DNA from: an uncultured Bacilli bacterium
Lineage (GTDB): Bacteria; Bacillota_I; Bacilli_A; RFN20; DUOF01
Assembly (NCBI GenBank): GCA_934101685.1
Contig: CAKORZ010000001.1
Coordinates: 1-51,757, forward strand
Reading direction: 5' to 3'
DNA: 51,757 bases
The position numbers were made by a program, and so were the translations under genes. Below the pieces are notes generated by a model. That model was not told the DNA's origin. It saw only the letters and a list, made by a program, of their open reading frames with translations, and ran no database searches. This document shows, piece by piece, positions 1 through 8,147 of the stretch; positions within the stretch are counted from its first letter, which is position 1, and each line of letters begins with the position of its first letter.

Positions 1-1
1 T

Positions 2-382
2 GATTGTGGATCATTTGAAAATGTAAGACATGAATTTATAGAAGATTACAAAGAATTCTATAAATTAGCTAAGAAGTATATTGAAAAAACAAAGCATTTA
101 ACTAAATTATCTAATGAATCATATAATTCTAATAATAAATACAATGATTATTATATTACATGTTTACCTTGGCTAGACTTTGCTAGTATGACACACCCAA
201 TACCAGATGACATACACTCATCAAGCGTTCCTAGAATTTGTTGGGGAAAATATCACCAAATAAACAATGAATACTATATAGATTTAAATATAACAGTTAG
301 TCATATATTTGTTGATGGGCTTGCATTATGCACAGTATTCAATAATATTCAAGACTTATTAATTAAGTGCAAATTTGAATAA
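2..382 (+). CDS. Chloramphenicol acetyltransferase-like acyltransferase, C-terminal part (5' end outside window)
   Basis: An open frame enters from the left edge and ends at TAA (380-382), giving about 126 residues. The CAT family transfers acetyl from acetyl-CoA to a hydroxyl, classically of chloramphenicol. The fragment shows a family-like order: a PWLDFASMTHP segment, then GKYHQINNEYYIDLNITVS, then HIFVDG, which matches the catalytic HxxxDG site, then a final helix. A full CAT is about 215 residues, so roughly 90 are missing upstream. The canonical active site reads HHAVCDGYH; here it is SHIFVDGLAL, so the general base and the DG are kept but the flanks differ. The substrate may therefore not be chloramphenicol. 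An ATG at 188 is internal to the frame and is not the start. The terminator at 468-484 follows. Confidence 0.75.
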   Translation, partial: DCGSFENVRHEFIEDYKEFYKLAKKYIEKTKHLTKLSNESYNSNNKYNDYYITCLPWLDFASMTHPIPDDIHSSSVPRICWGKYHQINNEYYIDLNITVSHIFVDGLALCTVFNNIQDLLIKCKFE

Positions 383-467
383 AATAGCAATTTATTAAAT
401 ATCACAATGATTAGGACTATATAAAACTTATAAAGTTTATATTAAAAACAAATTAAATATAAAAAAA

Positions 468-490
468 GAACGATTAAATCGTTCTTTATT
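468..490. terminator. Bidirectional terminator between the CAT-like gene and the 486-2385 operon
   Basis: GAACGA and TCGTTC form a perfect stem around TTAAA, with an A-run before it and a T-rich tract after it. It can therefore act on both strands. The stop codon of the minus-strand gene (486-488) touches the stem. It separates two convergent transcription units. Confidence 0.7.
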
Positions 491-830
491 TTTGTATTTT
501 TCTATCATCATCAATAGTATCAGATTGACTTTTGTAAAATTTTTCTACATCTTCTTTTGTAGATTTTTTTATGCTTATTTCAGGATTTTGGGTAGATTTA
601 AATTTTTCTTTTATACTATTTATTCTATCTATAGATATAAAATTTTCGTCTATTTTTTCTTCAATAATCTGATTTTTATTTAAGTTCAATTCTTTACTAT
701 CCTTAATTATAGTAGTTCGTTCTATATTAAGTTTTGTTTTTGTAGCCTTTGACTTAATTGCTTTAGTACTAAAATATAATAAAGCAATAAAAGCCAATGT
801 AGATACAAGAATCAAAGTAATCACTAGCAT
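486..830 (-). CDS. Unknown small membrane-anchored protein
   Basis: This encodes 114 residues. Residues 2-22 form one hydrophobic helix (LVITLILVSTLAFIALLYF). The rest is a highly charged, low-complexity tail rich in K, E, D, S and T with no cysteines, so a single-pass protein with a soluble tail is likely. I do not recognise a family. It is the last gene of a three-gene minus-strand operon, 16 nt after the coiled-coil gene at 847-1959, and ends against the terminator at 468-484. The ribosome binding site is weak (TAGGGT), so its translation may depend on coupling. An antisense frame on the plus strand at 492-683 is a low-complexity shadow. Confidence 0.6.
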   Translation of the reverse strand: MLVITLILVSTLAFIALLYFSTKAIKSKATKTKLNIERTTIIKDSKELNLNKNQIIEEKIDENFISIDRINSIKEKFKSTQNPEISIKKSTKEDVEKFYKSQSDTIDDDRKIQK

Positions 831-846
831 ATTATATGATACCCTA

Positions 847-1959
847 CTATTTTACATTTTTAACTTGTAATTTATTTTCTATTATATCTTTAACTACTCC
901 ACTAACAGTATCTTTTAATGTTTTATCATCAATAGTTCCTTCATTAATTATTGTATTATATATTTCAGCAACTATTTTAGATTTAGCTGTAGGTGTTATT
1001 CTATATGTAACCTTAGTTTGTGTATTCTTTGCAACTTCTTCCACAATTTTCTTAAATTCTGCTGACTCAACATATTTATCAATACAATGTACAAACACTG
1101 TAACTATATCAGATTCAGTTAATCCACTTTTTTCCAAATCTTCAACTTTATCTTTTAAATCAACTAAATTCAATTTTTCTAGCATCTTCAAATCATAATC
1201 ATGTTCTTCTAGTTTAGTTTCAATATTTTTCATTTTATCATTTAGTTTTTTACTATTTTTCTTTAATCCTTCAATAGTTTCCATAACATAGCTCATATGA
1301 CTATTAACGCTAATATTTGAAATACTTTCATCTAAACCTGCTTCATACATTTCTGCATCATCCATAAATGATGACTTATTTTCTAATAGTTGTTTTTCTA
1401 ATACACGCAATTTTTTCTTTATTGATGCAAGTTGAGTAGTAATATTTGACTCTTCTATTCCAAAAAATTTATCTAATTTTTCTTCAGTTAATGATTTAAC
1501 ACTTAAGAATTTATCAATCTTTGTACATATAGAAGGAATAATTTTAGTATTAAAGTTTTCATTATTCATTAAGTCTTCAACGCTCTTGCCGTTTTTAAAT
1601 TGTTTTGTTGCAGCATTTGTTAAAATAGCAGATAAATAAGTTGCTTTTTCTTTATTTTTTCCTACTAATTTCTTAATACCTGGCTCACTCATTTTTTCTT
1701 TAACATATTGTTCAACGGTTTTAGTAGCAACTGTTTCAACTGGAGTCTCTTCAACTACTTTATCTTTATCCTCAGTTTTTACTGCTTCTCTTTCTTTTTC
1801 TCTAGACCTTGTGTGCTCTTCAGTTTCTTCTTTTTCTGAAGTTTTTACAGTTTCTGCTGTAGTATTAGTTTTATTTTTTGTTAATGCAGATGTCACTGTT
1901 CCTCCTAGAATACCTACAACAAATAATCCAGCAATTCCTATTAAAAGTATAGTTCCCAT
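847..1959 (-). CDS. Unknown membrane-anchored coiled-coil protein
   Basis: This encodes 370 residues. Residues 3-25 form a glycine-rich hydrophobic helix (ILLIGIAGLFVVGILGG). A stretch of about 60 charged residues follows (KTSEKEETEEHTRSREKE). Next come a globular helical part, a heptad-like coiled coil at about residues 175-280 (LASIKKKLRVLEKQLLENK, then LKKNSKKLNDKMKNIETKL) and a helical C-terminus. Topology suggests a membrane anchor with an extended soluble rod. A strong AGGAGG sits 9 nt before the ATG. It is the middle gene of the operon, and its REKER motif also occurs in the upstream gene product (1981-2385). No family is recognised, and function is unknown. Confidence 0.65.
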   Translation of the reverse strand: MGTILLIGIAGLFVVGILGGTVTSALTKNKTNTTAETVKTSEKEETEEHTRSREKEREAVKTEDKDKVVEETPVETVATKTVEQYVKEKMSEPGIKKLVGKNKEKATYLSAILTNAATKQFKNGKSVEDLMNNENFNTKIIPSICTKIDKFLSVKSLTEEKLDKFFGIEESNITTQLASIKKKLRVLEKQLLENKSSFMDDAEMYEAGLDESISNISVNSHMSYVMETIEGLKKNSKKLNDKMKNIETKLEEHDYDLKMLEKLNLVDLKDKVEDLEKSGLTESDIVTVFVHCIDKYVESAEFKKIVEEVAKNTQTKVTYRITPTAKSKIVAEIYNTIINEGTIDDKTLKDTVSGVVKDIIENKLQVKNVK

Positions 1960-1980
1960 AATATCGACCTCCTATTAATC

Positions 1981-2385
1981 TTATTTAGCACGTTTTTTAG
2001 TTTCTTCTTCTTTTTTTGTAGTTACAACCTTAACATCATCCAAAGGTGATACTTCTGAAAATGGAATACTTTCATTTGTAGCGTATTTGTCGTCTTTTGT
2101 ACGCTCTTTCTCTCTAACAGGCACAAGATCTTTAGTTCTTTGTTTAGATTTTTGAACATTTTCAGAGTTAGCTTTTCTTGCTTTTAATTTATCTATTAAT
2201 AATTTACCAAGTTGTCCACCACCAACTAAGCCACTAACTCCTACAGTAGCAATTACACTATCATCCAAAATTGTTATATCACCACTGACTAGATATGACA
2301 CTAAAGATGCAACACCTAATACTAAAAAAGTAATTAGTGTAGGCATAAATGACATTTTCTTTTTTGACTTTTGTTCGTTTTTCAT
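1981..2385 (-). CDS. Unknown small protein with two hydrophobic segments and a charged tail
   Basis: The start is set at ATG 2385 (MKNEQKSKKKMSF) because GTGAGGTG lies just upstream and the promoter at 2417-2444 would exclude the upstream ATG at 2436. The product is 134 residues. A basic N-terminus is followed by a hydrophobic helix (TLITFLVLGVASLVSYLVSG). A second, glycine-rich hydrophobic stretch follows (SVIATVGVSGLVGGGQLGKLL), then a charged tail ending KKEEETKKRAK. The two-hydrophobic-segment layout resembles holins in outline only; I do not claim that function. It is the first gene of the operon running to 486. Confidence 0.62.
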   Translation of the reverse strand: MKNEQKSKKKMSFMPTLITFLVLGVASLVSYLVSGDITILDDSVIATVGVSGLVGGGQLGKLLIDKLKARKANSENVQKSKQRTKDLVPVREKERTKDDKYATNESIPFSEVSPLDDVKVVTTKKEEETKKRAK

Positions 2386-2416
2386 AATAAACACCTCACA
2401 TAATTTTTCTATCATA

Positions 2417-2444
2417 ATTATAACATTTACTAGCAAAATTTCAA
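2417..2444 (-). promoter_or_regulatory. Vegetative-type promoter for the 486-2385 operon
   Basis: On the minus strand, TTGAAA (2444-2439) and TATAAT (2422-2417) are separated by 16 bases, with TG one base before the -10 (extended -10). Transcription would start near 2410, which supports the ATG at 2385 as the first start. Confidence 0.68.
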
Positions 2445-2482
2445 CTATATTTTTTCATAGAGCGTAATTTTCGTATATTATT

Positions 2483-2911
2483 TTATAAAACTAATGTAAA
2501 TGGGCCATCATTAACCAAGCAAACTTTCATGTCTGCCCCAAAAATTCCAGTAGATACATTAAATCCATTTTCCATCATTTTTTTATTAAATAATTCATAC
2601 AAATATATGGCTTTATCTTTTTTAGCTGCATTAGAAAATCCTGGTCTATTACTACTAGTGTCAGCACACAAAGTAAATTGTGATACCGATAAAATTTCAC
2701 CATTTACATCTTTTAGTGATAAATTGGTTTTATCATTCTCATCTTTAAAAACTCTTAACTTACATATTTTATCAGCCATTTTAATTACATCTTCTTCACT
2801 ATCATTTTCAAAAATACCAACTAATAAAAGATATCCCTTATTAATCTTTCCAACTATTTTACTACTAACTTCTACACTAGCTTTATTTACAACCTGAAGT
2901 ACAACCCTCAC
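2483..2911 (-). CDS. dtd: D-aminoacyl-tRNA deacylase
   Basis: Dtd hydrolyses D-aminoacyl-tRNAs, and Gly-tRNA(Ala), so that D-amino acids do not enter protein. It acts in the cytosol as a dimer. The product (142 residues) is the usual length. It begins with VRVVLQVVNKASV and carries both diagnostic motifs: SVSQFTLCAD near residue 78, and NDGPFTL at the C-terminus, which supplies the cross-subunit active site. I choose the GTG at 2911, which has AGGTG six bases upstream and gives the family-typical N-terminus; a GTG at 2920 would add three residues. It is divergent from rarA across about 100 bases. Confidence 0.95.
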   Translation of the reverse strand: MRVVLQVVNKASVEVSSKIVGKINKGYLLLVGIFENDSEEDVIKMADKICKLRVFKDENDKTNLSLKDVNGEILSVSQFTLCADTSSNRPGFSNAAKKDKAIYLYELFNKKMMENGFNVSTGIFGADMKVCLVNDGPFTLVL

Positions 2912-2963
2912 AATAATCACCTAAAATAAGTTTACTACAATCAAATTTATTTTCAATAAATAA

Positions 2964-2992
2964 ATGACTATTTCAAACTTTACAATTATAAT
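2964..2992 (+). promoter_or_regulatory. Probable vegetative promoter for rarA
   Basis: ATGACT (2964-2969, four of six to TTGACA) and TATAAT (2987-2992) are 17 bases apart. The predicted start of transcription near 2999 lies downstream of the in-frame ATG at 2964 and so favours the ATG at 3015. Confidence 0.55.
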
Positions 2993-3014
2993 ATATATGA
3001 TTGGATGTGAATTT

Positions 3015-4277
3015 ATGATTAAAGAACCTTTAGCATATAGATTAAGACCTACAACTTTAGATGAAGTATATGGGCAAGAACACTTAACAGATGAATTTGG
3101 TTTTATAAGAAAATGCATTGAAAGCAAAACTATTTTTTCAATGATTTTTTATGGTAATCCAGGATGTGGAAAAACAACACTTGCTACTATAATAGCAAAC
3201 AGTTTAAATTTACATTATAGATTTCTTAATGCAACAACTTCTAACAAAAAAGATATGGAAATTGTAATTGAAGAAGCAAAAATGTATGGACATTTAGTAG
3301 TAATAATTGATGAAGTACATCGTTTGAATAAAGATAAACAAGATTATCTTTTATCTTATATTGAAAGTGGAATAATAACTTTAATTGGTGCAACTACGGC
3401 TAACCCATACCATGCAATTAACCCAGCAATTAGGTCTAGATGTCATATATTAGAAATAAAACCATTAAATAAAGATGCTATCGTAAAAATATTAAAAAAT
3501 GCCTTAGTAAGTGAAAAAGGATTAAATAACATTTATTCATGTGATGATGAAGTATTAGATATCCTTGCTAGTAAGAGCAATGGAGATGTAAGATTTGCTT
3601 TAAATAATCTAGAAGTACTTTCTATAACATGCAAAAATAATACAATAACTATTGATGACTTAAAAAGAAATGTAAGAATACCTAATTATATGTTTGATAA
3701 AAACGAAGATGGCTATTATAACACTCTAAGTGCTTTTCAAAAATCAATAAGAGGTAGTGATGTAAATGCTGCACTATTTTATCTCGCTAGATTATGTGAG
3801 GCTGAAGATTTAACTTCTATTGAAAGAAGATTACTAGTAACTGCTTATGAAGATATAGGCCTAGCTAATCCTAATGCTGTAGATCGTGCTTATAATGCTA
3901 TAGAAACTGCTAAAAAAGTAGGATTCCCAGAAGCTGTTATTCCTCTTTCATTTGCCGTTATCGACTTAACACTATCTCCAAAATCAAAAAGTGCATGTTT
4001 ATCTATTAACAAAGCATTAGATTTATACAAACAAAAGCCTCTAGACATGCCTGATTATTTACATTTAACTCCAGTTGGATTAAAAGATAATCAAAAATAC
4101 CCATATGACAAAAGTGATGCATGGGTAAAAATTGCTTATATGCCACAGGGAATAAGAAAAGAAAAATTATATGAATACGCTACTAGCGGAAATTATGAAA
4201 AAGCTCTAGTAGACAATTATTTAAAATTATCAAAAATAGAAAGAACATATAATCTAGAAGAAATAAATAAAGATTAA
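3015..4277 (+). CDS. rarA: Replication-associated recombination protein A (AAA+ ATPase, MgsA family)
   Basis: RarA is a clamp-loader-like AAA+ ATPase that acts at stalled replication forks and interacts with SSB. The product (420 residues) matches the usual length. Features in order: the RLRPTTLDEVYGQEHL start typical of the family, Walker A GNPGCGKTT at about residue 46, Walker B VVIIDEVHRL near residue 95, the GATTANP segment near residue 125, a sensor arginine region (AIRSRCH), and the C-terminal MgsA tetramerisation domain (RGSDVNAALFYLARL, then DIGLANP). The start at 3015 fits the family; an earlier ATG at 2964 overlaps the promoter. Its 3' end overlaps that of the convergent spoVAF by 4 bases. 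Confidence 0.95.
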   Translation: MIKEPLAYRLRPTTLDEVYGQEHLTDEFGFIRKCIESKTIFSMIFYGNPGCGKTTLATIIANSLNLHYRFLNATTSNKKDMEIVIEEAKMYGHLVVIIDEVHRLNKDKQDYLLSYIESGIITLIGATTANPYHAINPAIRSRCHILEIKPLNKDAIVKILKNALVSEKGLNNIYSCDDEVLDILASKSNGDVRFALNNLEVLSITCKNNTITIDDLKRNVRIPNYMFDKNEDGYYNTLSAFQKSIRGSDVNAALFYLARLCEAEDLTSIERRLLVTAYEDIGLANPNAVDRAYNAIETAKKVGFPEAVIPLSFAVIDLTLSPKSKSACLSINKALDLYKQKPLDMPDYLHLTPVGLKDNQKYPYDKSDAWVKIAYMPQGIRKEKLYEYATSGNYEKALVDNYLKLSKIERTYNLEEINKD

Positions 4278-5620
4278 TTAACTGTTGGTCTAAATAATAT
4301 TTTCATAAATTGCTTAAAGTTAAAAGGAAGAAGTGGGTATAAATAAGGCATACCATATGTTTTTATTGCACCTAATAATACAATAAGCAATGTAAAACCT
4401 ATTAAAAATCCAACTGATCCAAATAACCCAACCATTAATATTAATAATAATTTAACTATTTTATTAGCTAAAGATAATTCATATGAAGGAGTAGCAAATC
4501 CTCCAATTGAAGAAATAGAACAATATAATAATATTTCTGATTGAAACAAACCTATATCAACCGCCATCTGCCCCAAAATTAAAGTAGCTATTAACCCCAT
4601 CGCACTAGATAAATGATTTGGTGTATGAATAGTTGCTATTCTAAGTAACTCTATAACTAACTCTACTATTATTATCTGAAGTAATACTGGTATTGGTGAT
4701 TCATTACTTAACTTAACAAAGATATTACTAGTGAATGTATCATTATTCAAAGTAAGCATCCATAAAGGAACTAGAAACACCGATATCAAAATGGCAAAAT
4801 ATCTAAGTAATCTTATAAAAGTACCAATACTAGGAACTTGCCTATATTCCTCTATATGCTTTGTATGCTCAAATAATGTAGTCGGAGTAATTATAACGCT
4901 TGATGAAGTATCAACAATAATAGCAATATGTCCCTTTAAAAGATGCGCTGCTACTATATCTGGTCTTTCACTATATCTTACAAGAGGAAATGGATTAAAG
5001 TTTTGCTTAAAGATTTTTTCTTCAAGTGCTCTATCTGACATAACTAATCCATCTATTTTAGTAGTGGTAATTTTTTCAATAATTTTCTTTAAACTACTTT
5101 TATTAACCCTATTATCCATATAAGCTACAACTACATCAGTTTTTGAATTTTCACCTACTTTAAATATTTCACATCTAAAGTTTTCACTTCTAATTCTTCT
5201 CCTAAGAAGTCCTACATTTGTAATAATATTTTCATTAAAACCATCTTTACTTCCTCTAATTGTCTTTTCTGTATCTGGTTCATCTATACTTCTACTAGGA
5301 TAGCTTCTAGTCTCTACAACATATATTTTTTCATCACAAAGCAAAACGCTCATTCCACTACTAACAGCTAAAAAAGCCTTATAAAGATCTTCTTGTAATT
5401 CAATAGATCCACTGCTAATCTGCTCTTCTATATATTTTTTATTACTCATAAGCATAAGTGAAACATTCATTTCATTTATTCTCTCTGAATTTGCTAAACT
5501 AGATAAAAAGTATAATATTATTTTATTATCTTTATTAACAACTCTTCTTATAACATCAAAATTGGTATCAATATTTAATAATTTAGCAAGTTTTCTATCT
5601 ATATCATTATAGTAGTTCAT
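4274..5620 (-). CDS. spoVAF: GerA-family spore germination protein, SpoVAF type
   Basis: This 448-residue protein belongs to the GerA/SpoVAF family of spore inner-membrane proteins. The soluble N-terminal half includes the conserved region near KTDVVVAYMDNRVN and GHIAIIVDTSSSVIITP. The C-terminal half has about five membrane segments from residue 270 onwards. It is the last gene of spoVAC-AD-AE-AF and overlaps spoVAE by ATGA. In Bacillus, SpoVAF also follows the other spoVA genes and, with FigP, forms a channel that amplifies ion release in germination. Position argues for SpoVAF rather than a nutrient receptor A subunit, because no GerB or GerC partner is adjacent. No clear ribosome binding site is seen, so translation is probably coupled. 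Confidence 0.88.
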   Translation of the reverse strand: MNYYNDIDRKLAKLLNIDTNFDVIRRVVNKDNKIILYFLSSLANSERINEMNVSLMLMSNKKYIEEQISSGSIELQEDLYKAFLAVSSGMSVLLCDEKIYVVETRSYPSRSIDEPDTEKTIRGSKDGFNENIITNVGLLRRRIRSENFRCEIFKVGENSKTDVVVAYMDNRVNKSSLKKIIEKITTTKIDGLVMSDRALEEKIFKQNFNPFPLVRYSERPDIVAAHLLKGHIAIIVDTSSSVIITPTTLFEHTKHIEEYRQVPSIGTFIRLLRYFAILISVFLVPLWMLTLNNDTFTSNIFVKLSNESPIPVLLQIIIVELVIELLRIATIHTPNHLSSAMGLIATLILGQMAVDIGLFQSEILLYCSISSIGGFATPSYELSLANKIVKLLLILMVGLFGSVGFLIGFTLLIVLLGAIKTYGMPYLYPLLPFNFKQFMKILFRPTVN

Positions 5621-5970
5621 GATTTAGGTTTAAAAATTACTGCTACTAAAAAAGCAAATAAAATAGCACTAGTAATACCTGTAGCTGTCATATCAAACAA
5701 GCCTGATGCAACCCCTAGTATTCCCTTTCCATTTATCATAGATTCATTAGCAGCGTGCATTAAAGAATGCCCAAAACTAGTAATAGGTAAACTTGCTCCA
5801 ACCTTAGAAACTTTTAATAACTCATCATATATACCAAATAAATCTAAACATGCTCCAATAACAACAAATAAACTAGTAATATGCCCTGGTGTAAGTTTAG
5901 TGTTGTCATAAATTATTTGTCCAATCATGCAAATTGTTCCACAAACTAAAAATGATAGTAAATAACTCAT
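5617..5970 (-). CDS. spoVAE: Stage V sporulation protein AE
   Basis: This is a small (117-residue) polytopic membrane protein, similar to SpoVAC, that forms part of the spore dipicolinate channel. Helices run through most of the chain, with family motifs TPGHITSLFVVIGACLDLF and FGHSLMHAANESM. The ATG at 5970 is chosen because it overlaps the spoVAD stop as ATGA and has GGAGG upstream inside spoVAD; the extension to 6006 would add a non-family N-terminus. It overlaps spoVAF by 4 bases at the other end, so the three genes are translationally coupled. Confidence 0.93.
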   Translation of the reverse strand: MSYLLSFLVCGTICMIGQIIYDNTKLTPGHITSLFVVIGACLDLFGIYDELLKVSKVGASLPITSFGHSLMHAANESMINGKGILGVASGLFDMTATGITSAILFAFLVAVIFKPKS

Positions 5971-6959
5971 TCGCACACCTCCAAACTGACTGCATGTGCA
6001 ATACATGGTATAGTTTCTTTTTGTTGTATTAATGTAGGTGAAAGCAAAGCTCCTGTAGCAATTATTAAAACTCTTTTTAACTCTTTTTTATGCATTTTAT
6101 CTAAAATATAGCTATAACTAGTTAAAGCACAACAAGCACATCCACTTCCTCCTGCAAATACTTTTTGATTTTTTGTATCAAATAAAATTAATCCACAATC
6201 ATCATAATTCTTTAATTCAATATTATCTTTTTTAAATAATTCAATTATTACTTTTTTCCCATAAGTAGATAAATCTCCAGTTAAAATTAAATCATAATAA
6301 GAAGGATCCCTATTTAAATCTTTAAAATGTTGACTCATTGTCTTATAAGCAGCAGGTGCCATTGCAACTCCCATGTTATTAGCATCATTAAATTCATAAT
6401 CCACAACTTCACCAATAGTAGCACTAGTGACCATAATATCACTTTTTTCATTACTTACTATTATAGCTCCAGCACCAGTTGCGGTATATGTAGTAGTTTC
6501 TGGCTTTTGCACTCCATATTCTGTTGGATATCTATATTGTCTTTCAGCAGTAGCGTTATGAGATGAAGTAAAAGCCATTGCTCTTGAAGCATATCCTGCA
6601 TTAACATAACTTGATGCAAGTGCTAAAGTTAACATAGATGATGAACAAGCGCCAAATGTCCCAATAAGTGGTATTTTATAATCACGAGAAACATAAGAAC
6701 ATGAAGTAATTTGATTTAACAAATCTCCTCCAAACATAATATCAATGTCTTTTTCATATAATTTAGTCTTTTTAAAAACAGTATCTACTGCCTCTTTTAA
6801 CATCTTTTGTTCTGCTTGCTCAAAAGTCTTACACTCACAATATAAATCTTTATAAGTATTATCAAAATATTTACCTAAAGGACCTTCCTTTTCAATAGGA
6901 CCTGCAATAGTAGCGCTTCCTCTTACATAAACATCTTTAAAAATAAGTGAATTAAACAT
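5967..6959 (-). CDS. spoVAD: Stage V sporulation protein AD (dipicolinate-binding thiolase-fold protein)
   Basis: SpoVAD is the soluble, membrane-associated subunit of the SpoVA channel. It binds calcium-dipicolinate and has a thiolase-like fold. The product (330 residues) is the usual size. Conserved stretches include GPLGKYFD, GGDLLNQITSCSY, GTFGACSSSMLTLALAS, FTSSHNATAERQYRYPTEYG and SGCACCALTSYSYI. The ATG at 6959 has AGGAGG upstream and shares one base with the spoVAC stop (TAATG). It lies between spoVAC and spoVAE, as in Bacillus and clostridia. Confidence 0.97.
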   Translation of the reverse strand: MFNSLIFKDVYVRGSATIAGPIEKEGPLGKYFDNTYKDLYCECKTFEQAEQKMLKEAVDTVFKKTKLYEKDIDIMFGGDLLNQITSCSYVSRDYKIPLIGTFGACSSSMLTLALASSYVNAGYASRAMAFTSSHNATAERQYRYPTEYGVQKPETTTYTATGAGAIIVSNEKSDIMVTSATIGEVVDYEFNDANNMGVAMAPAAYKTMSQHFKDLNRDPSYYDLILTGDLSTYGKKVIIELFKKDNIELKNYDDCGLILFDTKNQKVFAGGSGCACCALTSYSYILDKMHKKELKRVLIIATGALLSPTLIQQKETIPCIAHAVSLEVCE

Positions 6960-7411
6960 TATAAAGTGCCTCCTAAAATATAAACAATATATCTTATGAT
7001 ACCTAAAATGTATGCACTAACTATTCCATAAGTAATAACACTCCCTGCTAACTTAAACATGTTAGAACCTATACCATAAATTAACCCTTCACTTTTACTC
7101 TCTAATGCACTTGAAGTTAAAGAGTTAGCAAATCCAGATATAGGTATAAATGTACCTGCACCTGTTTTTTGAGCTATTTTATCAAACACACCAAAACCAG
7201 TTAATAATGCTGTAATAAAAATAATAGAAACAAGCATTAATGAAATGGCATCCTTTGCTTCTACTTTCAATGCTAGTGTATACAAATCATAAAATCCTTG
7301 CCCTATAATAGCCACTATTCCTCCACTAATAAAAGCAATAACAGCTCTCCCTAACTTATCTTTCTTATTTTCTGTTTTTTTTACAATATCATTAAATCTT
7401 TGCTTATTCAT
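6959..7411 (-). CDS. spoVAC: Stage V sporulation protein AC
   Basis: SpoVAC is the polytopic membrane protein that forms the mechanosensitive part of the SpoVA dipicolinate channel in the spore inner membrane. The product is 150 residues with at least four hydrophobic segments and the family features GGIVAIIGQGFYDLY and PISGFANSLTSSALESKSEG. The ATG at 7411 is preferred because GGGG lies six bases upstream; an ATG at 7417 adds two residues. It is the first gene of the operon: spoVAA and spoVAB are absent upstream, where a TraX-like gene lies instead. A sporulation promoter was looked for but not convincingly found. Confidence 0.95.
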   Translation of the reverse strand: MNKQRFNDIVKKTENKKDKLGRAVIAFISGGIVAIIGQGFYDLYTLALKVEAKDAISLMLVSIIFITALLTGFGVFDKIAQKTGAGTFIPISGFANSLTSSALESKSEGLIYGIGSNMFKLAGSVITYGIVSAYILGIIRYIVYILGGTL

Positions 7412-7460
7412 ATTCATTCCCCATTCTTTATTATTATTTGTAAGAATGAATATTTGATAC

Positions 7461-8147
7461 TTATACTAATTTAAAAATAAAATATAAAACTAATAAATGA
7501 ATTGGATAAAAAGTATAAAATAAATATTTCAAATTATATTTACCTTTCTTGTCACTATACAAAGATATAAATAACATTGGTAAAAATAGTCCAATATTTA
7601 CTATTAACCAAACTATATTTTTATATATTAAAGTATTAATTGTAATATAACTGATACACAAAAGAGCATAGACAGTATAAGCATACTTTCTTTCATTTAT
7701 AAGATAGAATACTAAGCTAATAAGAATGCCTATTACTCCCCAATCACAGAAATAACTTAGTATAAGACATAAAAACATAAGACTATATTTAATAAGTTTT
7801 TTATCACATTTATCAAATATCAAAATAGTTAAAAAAGATAAAAACAAAGTAAATATTACATTATAATTACTAAATAAAAATATTTTACCACTTATAAACA
7901 AAGAATAAGGGATTTGAGAAATTAAAGCAAATGTTAATAATCTAAGTCCATACTTCTTCTTATTACTTGTATATTTATATCCATTTGCTATACCAAAAAA
8001 CATAATAGGTGCGCATATTCTTCCTATTATTCTAAAAATATAATACAAAAAATTATTTGTTTTAATAAACAAGTACGCTATATGATCTAATAACATAGAT
8101 AATACAGCAATAATTTTTAAAGAGTTGTTATTTAATATTTTTTTCAT
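7461..8147 (-). CDS. TraX-family polytopic membrane protein
   Basis: The product is 228 residues, almost entirely hydrophobic, with about eight membrane helices. The N-terminal signature NNSLKIIAVLSMLLDHIAY matches the TraX family, whose founding member acetylates F-pilin. Chromosomal members in Firmicutes have no settled role and may be membrane acyltransferases. RIIGRICAPIMFFGIANGY is the second conserved stretch. ATG 8147 is chosen, with AGGTGA five bases upstream; the GTG at 8156 is part of that ribosome binding site. It overlaps the 3' end of helD by 20 bases, so the two are co-transcribed. Confidence 0.8.
   Translation of the reverse strand: MKKILNNNSLKIIAVLSMLLDHIAYLFIKTNNFLYYIFRIIGRICAPIMFFGIANGYKYTSNKKKYGLRLLTFALISQIPYSLFISGKIFLFSNYNVIFTLFLSFLTILIFDKCDKKLIKYSLMFLCLILSYFCDWGVIGILISLVFYLINERKYAYTVYALLCISYITINTLIYKNIVWLIVNIGLFLPMLFISLYSDKKGKYNLKYLFYTFYPIHLLVLYFIFKLV

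Noticed and set aside
836..1198. Plus-strand open frame opposite the coiled-coil gene
   Set aside because: It is the antisense of a lysine/glutamate-rich coding region and has no binding site; low-complexity S/T/F composition is typical of a shadow.
1981..2385. Holin-like function for the first gene of the unknown operon
   Set aside because: Two hydrophobic stretches alone do not support this; there is no adjacent endolysin or phage gene.
7422..7448. CATTCTT / AAGAATG inverted repeat between TraX-like and spoVAC
   Set aside because: Thirteen-base loop and no T-run on the relevant strand; weak as a terminator.
7412..7460. Possible sigma-G promoter before spoVAC (CATTCTT with GTATA upstream)
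   Set aside because: The -10 has one mismatch and the spacing to GTATA is only 13 bases; not good enough to report.
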